Shown here: positions 5,449 through 9,899 of the stretch, piece after piece
Layout of the letters: every line of letters starts with the position of its first letter
Numbering within the stretch: the first letter of the stretch is position 1
Assembly (NCBI GenBank): GCA_937935995.1
Contig: CALGXF010000079.1
Location: 1 to 9,899, forward strand
Direction: 5' to 3'
Source of the DNA: an uncultured Alphaproteobacteria bacterium
GTDB taxonomy: Bacteria > Pseudomonadota > Alphaproteobacteria > CAAHEQ01 > UBA3637
DNA: 9,899 nucleotides
Position numbers and translations under genes: made by a program
The notes under the pieces: model-generated
The model's input: only the letters and a program-made list of their open reading frames with translations
Database searches by the model: none
What the model was told of the DNA's origin: nothing

Positions 5449-7374
5449 ATGAAACAAAATACCATACCGACAAAGAATAAAAATGTGATTACTTGGGTTA
5501 ATCAAATCGCGACGTTGTGTGAACCGGACGCAGTTTATTGGTGCGACGGGTCTGATGAAGAATACAACCGTTTGTGTGATTTATTGGTTGAAAAAGGGAC
5601 ATTTACCCGGCTCAATCCCAAAAAACGGCCGAACAGCTTTTTAGCCCGGTCAAATCCCAAAGATGTGGCTCGGGTGGAATCAAGAACATTTATTTGTTCC
5701 GAAAAGAAAGAAGATGCCGGCCCGACAAACAATTGGGCGAATCCTAAAAAAATGAAAAAAACGTTGAGCAAATTGTTCAAAGGCTGTATGCATGGCCGGA
5801 CAATGTACGTCATTCCGTTTTCAATGGGGCCTTTGGGATCTGATATCGCCCAAATCGGTATTGAAATTACGGATTCTCCGTACGTTGTCGCCAACATGCG
5901 GATTATGACCCGGATGGGGGCTAAAGTATGGCCGGTTTTGGGCGATAAAGGCTTTTTTGTTCCTTGTTTGCATTCTGTGGGGCGTCCGTTGAAAGACGGC
6001 GAAAAAGATGTGGCTTGGCCGTGCAATCCGGAAAATACATATATTACGCACTTTCCGGAAACACGTGAAATTATTTCGTTCGGTTCCGGTTACGGCGGCA
6101 ATGCGTTGCTGGGCAAGAAATGTCTGGCTCTGCGGATTGCATCCAAAATGGCGAAAGATGAAGGTTGGTTGGCAGAGCACATGTTAATCGCCGGCATTGA
6201 AAATCCGGAAGGAAAGAAAACATATATTGCGGCGGCTTTCCCGAGTGCGTGCGGCAAGACAAACCTTGCGATGCTCATTCCGCCCAAGTCATTCAAAGGG
6301 TGGAAAGTTTGGACAGTCGGGGATGACATCGCGTGGATTAAACCCAAAGACGGCAAATTGTATGCGATAAATCCGGAAGCCGGTTTCTTTGGCGTTGCGC
6401 CGGGAACCAGTGCCAAAACAAACAAAAATGCGCTTGAATCATGCCGTGCCAACACGATTTTCACAAACGTAGCGTTAACCGATGACGGTGATGTGTGGTG
6501 GGAAGGCATGACAGATGAAGCACCGGCTCATCTGATTGATTGGCAAGGCCGTGATTGGACGCCCAAGTCCGATACGCCGGCAGCTCATCCGAACAGCCGT
6601 TTTACGGCGCCGGCTATGCAAGATCCGGCGATTGATGCCGACTGGGAAAATCCGGCAGGCGTACCGATTTCGGCGTTTATTTTCGGCGGTCGATTGGCAA
6701 CGAACGCACCGTTGGTATACCAGTCTTTTAATTGGGCGCACGGGGTGTATTTAGCGGCGACGTTGGGATCTGAAAAAACGGCGGCGGCCGAAGGGAAAAT
6801 GGGCGAAATTCGCCGAGATCCGTTCGCGATGTTGCCTTTTTGCGGATATAACATGGGCGATTATTTCACACATTGGCTGAATGTCGGGCGCAAGTTGAAA
6901 GAAATGCCGCTTATTTTCCGTGTCAACTGGTTCAGAAAAGATGCTAAAGGCAAATTCATTTGGCCGGGATTTGGCGAAAACATGCGCGTGTTGCGGTGGA
7001 TTGTGGAACGTGTAGCGCATCGGGCCGGGGCTGTTGAAAGCCCGCTCGGGATGATGCCGACTTACCAAGATATTGATTGGAACGGATTGGATTTTTCGGA
7101 AAAACAATTCGTTGATTTAATGTCGGTTGACAAAGTGCAGGGGTTAAATGAAGCTTTGGCACAGTTGACTTATTTCAAACAATTCAAAAAGCATTTGCCG
7201 CCTGAATTTTTGAATGAAGTGTCTTTGTTGTCTTTGCGGTTGGCGCGTTCGAACGAAGTGTGGACACTGCCTGTGGAAACAGTGGTGAAAAAAGCTGTTA
7301 AAAAAGCGGCTTTGAAAAAAGCACCTGTTCGGAAAACAGTAAAAAAGACAGCCAAAAAGGCGGTTAAAAAGTAA
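5449..7374 (+). CDS. pckG: Phosphoenolpyruvate carboxykinase (GTP) with lysine-rich tail
   Basis: A 641-residue cytoplasmic enzyme that converts oxaloacetate and GTP to phosphoenolpyruvate, CO2 and GDP, linking the TCA cycle to gluconeogenesis. It is the GTP type, not the ATP type. F264-PSACGKTN-272 is the GTP-family P loop with its reactive cysteine C268. WTVGDDIAW follows as the metal-binding kinase-2 region, and the guanine-pocket segment reads DPFAMLPFCGYNMGDY. NWFRKD and WPGFGEN are also family motifs. The third guanine-stacking Phe of the animal enzyme is Met here, as I recall for bacterial members. Residues 614-641 are an added tail with 13 Lys and 1 Arg in 28 residues, interspersed with Ala, Val and Thr, like the histone H1 or bacterial AlgP-type tails. 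This is longer than the usual 590-620 residues. It is the first gene of the operon with uvrC and pgsA. Confidence 0.96.
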   Translation: MKQNTIPTKNKNVITWVNQIATLCEPDAVYWCDGSDEEYNRLCDLLVEKGTFTRLNPKKRPNSFLARSNPKDVARVESRTFICSEKKEDAGPTNNWANPKKMKKTLSKLFKGCMHGRTMYVIPFSMGPLGSDIAQIGIEITDSPYVVANMRIMTRMGAKVWPVLGDKGFFVPCLHSVGRPLKDGEKDVAWPCNPENTYITHFPETREIISFGSGYGGNALLGKKCLALRIASKMAKDEGWLAEHMLIAGIENPEGKKTYIAAAFPSACGKTNLAMLIPPKSFKGWKVWTVGDDIAWIKPKDGKLYAINPEAGFFGVAPGTSAKTNKNALESCRANTIFTNVALTDDGDVWWEGMTDEAPAHLIDWQGRDWTPKSDTPAAHPNSRFTAPAMQDPAIDADWENPAGVPISAFIFGGRLATNAPLVYQSFNWAHGVYLAATLGSEKTAAAEGKMGEIRRDPFAMLPFCGYNMGDYFTHWLNVGRKLKEMPLIFRVNWFRKDAKGKFIWPGFGENMRVLRWIVERVAHRAGAVESPLGMMPTYQDIDWNGLDFSEKQFVDLMSVDKVQGLNEALAQLTYFKQFKKHLPPEFLNEVSLLSLRLARSNEVWTLPVETVVKKAVKKAALKKAPVRKTVKKTAKKAVKK

Positions 7375-7377
7375 AAA

Positions 7378-9195
7378 ATGACTCCGGCCGGCGTGGATAT
7401 TTTAAAGGCGAAAGTTGCGCTTCTGCCAGGTCGGCCGGGTGTTTACCGTATGTTATCCAAAACCGGCAAGGTTTTGTATGTCGGAAAAGCCAAAAATTTA
7501 AAAAAGCGCGTCATTTCATATACAAAATATGACAAGCTGCCCGTTCGTTTGCAACGGATGGTCAGTGAAGTCAATGACTTGATTGTGGTGGAGACGCCCA
7601 ATGAAGCCGAAGCTTTTTTGTTGGAAAACGAGCTGATTAAAAAATACCGGCCTTATTACAATATCTTATTAAAAGATGACAAGAGCTTTCCTTATATTTT
7701 TATGTCAGCAAATCATCCCTATCCCAGAGTGACCAAATATCGCGGCTCGCGTGTGGAAAAGGGGGATTATTTCGGGCCGTATGCGTCAGCATCGGCTGTT
7801 AACGAAGCGTTGGCTGTTTTACAGAAAGTCTTTTTGTTGCGGACGTGTACGGATTCTATGTTTGCGCTGCGGACGCGGCCGTGTTTGTTGTATCAAATCA
7901 AACGATGCAGTGCACCGTGTACCGGTGAAATTTCGGAAAAAGAGTACAAGAAGCTGGTACAACAGGCTAAAGATTTTATGAACGGCAAAAGCTCGGCGAT
8001 ACAGGAAAAATTAAAAGAGCGCATGTTCGCGGAAAGTGAAAAAGGAAATTATGAGCAAGCGTTGGTGTTACGCGACAGAATAGCGGCGTTAAATCACATG
8101 CAATCGTATGCGGACGGAACGACGTTTGATCAACATGTGGATGCGGATTTTATTGCTGTTTATCAACAGGCCGACCGAGCGGCAGTTCAAGTGTTCTTTT
8201 TCCGGCATGGCCAAAACGGCGGGACGCATGTTGTTTTTTTAGATGATGTCAAAGACCAAACGGAGCCGCAGTTGTTGGAAAGTTTTATCGGTCAATTTTA
8301 CCAAAACCTGCCGCCGCCGCATGAAATTATTATCAGCCATGAATTGCCCGGTCAAAAGGATATTGAAGCGGCTCTTTGCCAAAAATACGGGCATGTGGTG
8401 CGGTTGAATGCGCATGTGAAAGAGGGCCGGCGCAAAATTTTAAATCAAGCATTGGTGAATGCCAAAGAATCGTTGTCCCGTCATTTGACGGAAACGGGAT
8501 TGCAAACGGATATGTTGGCAGAATTAGCGCGCCTCATGAACTTGCCCAAAATTGAAAAAGTGGAAGTGTATGATAACAGCCATATTCAGGGAACTTCGGC
8601 TGTCGGAGCGATGATTGCGGCAGGGCCGAAAGGATTTATGAAAAACAATTATCGGCGGTATAATATTTTAAAGTCCAAAGCCGGGGACGATTTTGCCATG
8701 ATGCATGAAGTGTTGACGCGGCGTTTAACGCGTGGCGCGAAGGAAAATGATTTGCCGGATGCGATGCTGATTGACGGCGGGCTGGGACAGTTAAGCGCGG
8801 TTAAAGAAACGATGGATGAAGTCGGGGTGCGTGTGCCGGTGATGGGTGTGGCAAAAGGGCCGGAACGGGATGCGGGAAAAGAAAAGTTGTATCTGCCCGG
8901 TTCATCGGAGCCGATTATTTTAGAGCGCAACAGTGCTTTGTTGTTTTTTATTCAACGTTTGCGGGACGAGGCGCACAGGTTTGCGGTCGGGTCTCATCGA
9001 ATGAAGCGGCAAAAAGCCTCTTTGCGGGCGACATTGGATGAAATTGAAGGTATCGGTGCGGTTCGCCGTAAAGCGCTCATCGCGCATTTCGGAACACCGC
9101 GCGCGGTATTGGAGGCTTCTGTCCCCGAATTGATGCAGGTTCCCGGCATTTCTGAAAATATTGCAAAAAAAATCTATACTTTTACGCACAAATGA
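7378..9195 (+). CDS. uvrC: UvrABC system protein C, excision nuclease subunit
   Basis: A 605-residue protein, full length for UvrC. It makes the 3' and 5' cuts around UvrB-bound DNA lesions in nucleotide excision repair. The N-terminal GIY-YIG nuclease has GVY at 21-23, YVG at 34-36 and R44. A cysteine cluster (RTC...RPC...RCSAPC) follows. The UVR domain that contacts UvrB is near 201-236 (GNYEQALVLRDRI). The RNase H-like nuclease has D399 (YDNSH), D466 (LIDGG) and D530/H533 (RDEAHRF). Two helix-hairpin-helix motifs end the protein (IEGIGAVRRKALI, VPGISENIAKKI). The ATG lies 3 bases after the pckG stop, and the nearest AAGG is about 17 bases upstream, so translation probably depends on coupling to pckG. 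Confidence 0.97.
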   Translation: MTPAGVDILKAKVALLPGRPGVYRMLSKTGKVLYVGKAKNLKKRVISYTKYDKLPVRLQRMVSEVNDLIVVETPNEAEAFLLENELIKKYRPYYNILLKDDKSFPYIFMSANHPYPRVTKYRGSRVEKGDYFGPYASASAVNEALAVLQKVFLLRTCTDSMFALRTRPCLLYQIKRCSAPCTGEISEKEYKKLVQQAKDFMNGKSSAIQEKLKERMFAESEKGNYEQALVLRDRIAALNHMQSYADGTTFDQHVDADFIAVYQQADRAAVQVFFFRHGQNGGTHVVFLDDVKDQTEPQLLESFIGQFYQNLPPPHEIIISHELPGQKDIEAALCQKYGHVVRLNAHVKEGRRKILNQALVNAKESLSRHLTETGLQTDMLAELARLMNLPKIEKVEVYDNSHIQGTSAVGAMIAAGPKGFMKNNYRRYNILKSKAGDDFAMMHEVLTRRLTRGAKENDLPDAMLIDGGLGQLSAVKETMDEVGVRVPVMGVAKGPERDAGKEKLYLPGSSEPIILERNSALLFFIQRLRDEAHRFAVGSHRMKRQKASLRATLDEIEGIGAVRRKALIAHFGTPRAVLEASVPELMQVPGISENIAKKIYTFTHK

Positions 9196-9232
9196 GTATG
9201 ATAGAAACCGAAAAGTTTAATGGAGACATATC

Positions 9233-9805
9233 ATGAAAAAGAAAGTGAACATTCCGAATTTATTGACAATCGGGCGTATTTGGGCCATTCCGTTAATTGT
9301 CGCAACCTTCTTTTTTGAAGGACCGGTATCGGCTTGGATAGGTGTTATTTTGTTTGCGTTGGCCGGAATTACGGATTATATGGACGGGTATTTGGCGCGT
9401 CATTTAAATCAAGTATCGTGTTTCGGCCGCGTGTTGGATCCGATTGCGGATAAATTGTTGGTGGGAGCGATTTTATTGATGCTGGCTTATACGGAACGGT
9501 TGGAAGTCTTTGCCATTATTCCGGCGGTGATTATTATGTGCCGTGAAATTTTGGTTTCCGGTTTGCGTGAATTTTTGGCTGAAATCAAAGTCGGGTTACC
9601 GGTGACAAAATTGGCTAAATGGAAAACAACATTCCAAATGATTGCTTTGCCGGTGTTGATGGTTTCTAAACCGGGAGAAGCACCGGCTTTTCTGCATTTA
9701 GACTGGGTCGGAGCGATTGCTTTGTGGTTCGCCGCCATTATGACCGTGATAACCGGGTACGATTATTGGAAGTCTGGTTCGAAATACTTAAATGAAGAAA
9801 AATAA
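9233..9805 (+). CDS. pgsA: CDP-diacylglycerol-glycerol-3-phosphate 3-phosphatidyltransferase
   Basis: A 190-residue inner-membrane enzyme that makes phosphatidylglycerol phosphate, the committed step to phosphatidylglycerol and cardiolipin. The CDP-alcohol phosphotransferase motif is complete: D48-x2-D51-G52-x2-A55-R56, eight residues, G65-x3-D69-x3-D73. The N-terminal NIPNLLTIGRI and several hydrophobic helices (about 16-46, 77-104, 130-146 and 155-175) are as expected for PgsA. GGAGA lies 6 bases before the ATG. It follows uvrC by 37 bases, and uvrC-pgsA adjacency is familiar in Alphaproteobacteria. A related phosphatidyltransferase such as PssA is less likely given the N-terminus and size. 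It ends the pckG operon with a terminator 5 bases after its stop codon. Confidence 0.95.
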   Translation: MKKKVNIPNLLTIGRIWAIPLIVATFFFEGPVSAWIGVILFALAGITDYMDGYLARHLNQVSCFGRVLDPIADKLLVGAILLMLAYTERLEVFAIIPAVIIMCREILVSGLREFLAEIKVGLPVTKLAKWKTTFQMIALPVLMVSKPGEAPAFLHLDWVGAIALWFAAIMTVITGYDYWKSGSKYLNEEK

Positions 9806-9809
9806 GAAC

Positions 9810-9835
9810 AGCCCCCAATCGGGGGCTTTTTTTTT
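9810..9835 (+). terminator. Strong terminator of the pckG-uvrC-pgsA operon
   Basis: AGCCCCC (9810-9816), loop AATC, GGGGGCT (9821-9827), then T through 9835. A textbook intrinsic terminator. Confidence 0.95.
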
Positions 9836-9841
9836 ATGATT

Positions 9842-9869
9842 GAGGAGGCGTGAAGGCTCCTCTTTTTTT
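9842..9869 (+). terminator. Second, weaker terminator-like hairpin
   Basis: GAGGAG (9842-9847) pairs with CTCCTC (9857-9862) around a nine-base loop, followed by seven T. It lies only 6 bases after the first terminator and directly before the third G-run promoter half. It may have travelled with that promoter or simply back up the first. Confidence 0.55.
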
Positions 9870-9899
9870 ATGTATTTTCCGCTTGACTCTGGGGGGGGG
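9870..9899 (+). repeat. Promoter-cassette repeat, copy 2 (21 bp plus at least G9, cut by window end)
   Basis: Identical to 3235-3255 over 21 bases, with TTGACT at 9883-9888 as the -35 box. A G run starts at 9891 and reaches the window edge. The -10 box and the controlled gene lie beyond the edge, so this is half of a promoter. Confidence 0.85.

Noticed and set aside
5535..7107. Several minus-strand frames of 60-160 codons opposite pckG
   Set aside because: They are shadows of a clearly identified enzyme, with no ribosome sites or family motifs.
1..9899. tRNA, rRNA, CRISPR arrays or riboswitches
   Set aside because: I saw no cloverleaf, no regularly spaced repeats and no conserved riboswitch core in the intergenic stretches.

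Overview
The window looks like part of the chromosome of a host-associated alphaproteobacterium. The core genes (GTP-type PEP carboxykinase, uvrC, pgsA, ybaB, recR) suggest this. So does a prepilin-like N-terminus (G|RSMIEMLGVLAIIG) of a kind I remember from uncultured gut Alphaproteobacteria. That placement is from memory and was not searched.

Layout. Left third (1-3082): accessory, cysteine-rich extracytoplasmic proteins on the + strand. They are the 3' end of a Cys-rich protein, a small secreted protein resembling a C-type lectin fold, a terminator, and then a 543-residue prepilin-like protein that carries two EGF-like domains and three further Cys repeats. Middle (3100-4310): an ankyrin-repeat gene on the + strand, bracketed by a short broken copy of the recR 3' end on its left and intact recR on its right. 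Right (4369-9835): core genes. recR and ybaB form a minus-strand operon. They are divergent from a plus-strand operon pckG-uvrC-pgsA, which ends in a strong terminator.

The most unusual signal is regulatory. Three places carry a TTGAC-type -35 box followed within 2-6 bases by a long G run (10 G, 12 G, and at least 9 G cut off by the window edge). The second has a perfect TATAAT with a TGn extension downstream, so the G run forms most of the -35/-10 spacer. The first has a perfect TTGACA and a weaker TAGAGT. The second and third copies share 21 identical bases before the G run. This is the architecture of promoters switched by slipped-strand changes in spacer length. Here they would control the EGF-prepilin gene, the ankyrin gene, and probably a gene beyond the right edge.

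The ankyrin locus also looks imported. The duplicated recR end differs from the intact recR at 7 of 76 positions, all silent, which suggests the two copies diverged in separate functional recR genes. The ankyrin gene also uses AGA/AGG for 9 of its 15 arginines, unlike neighbouring recR and pgsA. My reading, which is inference, is a set of surface and host-interaction genes with eukaryote-like domains, inserted between core operons and individually switched by G-run promoters.
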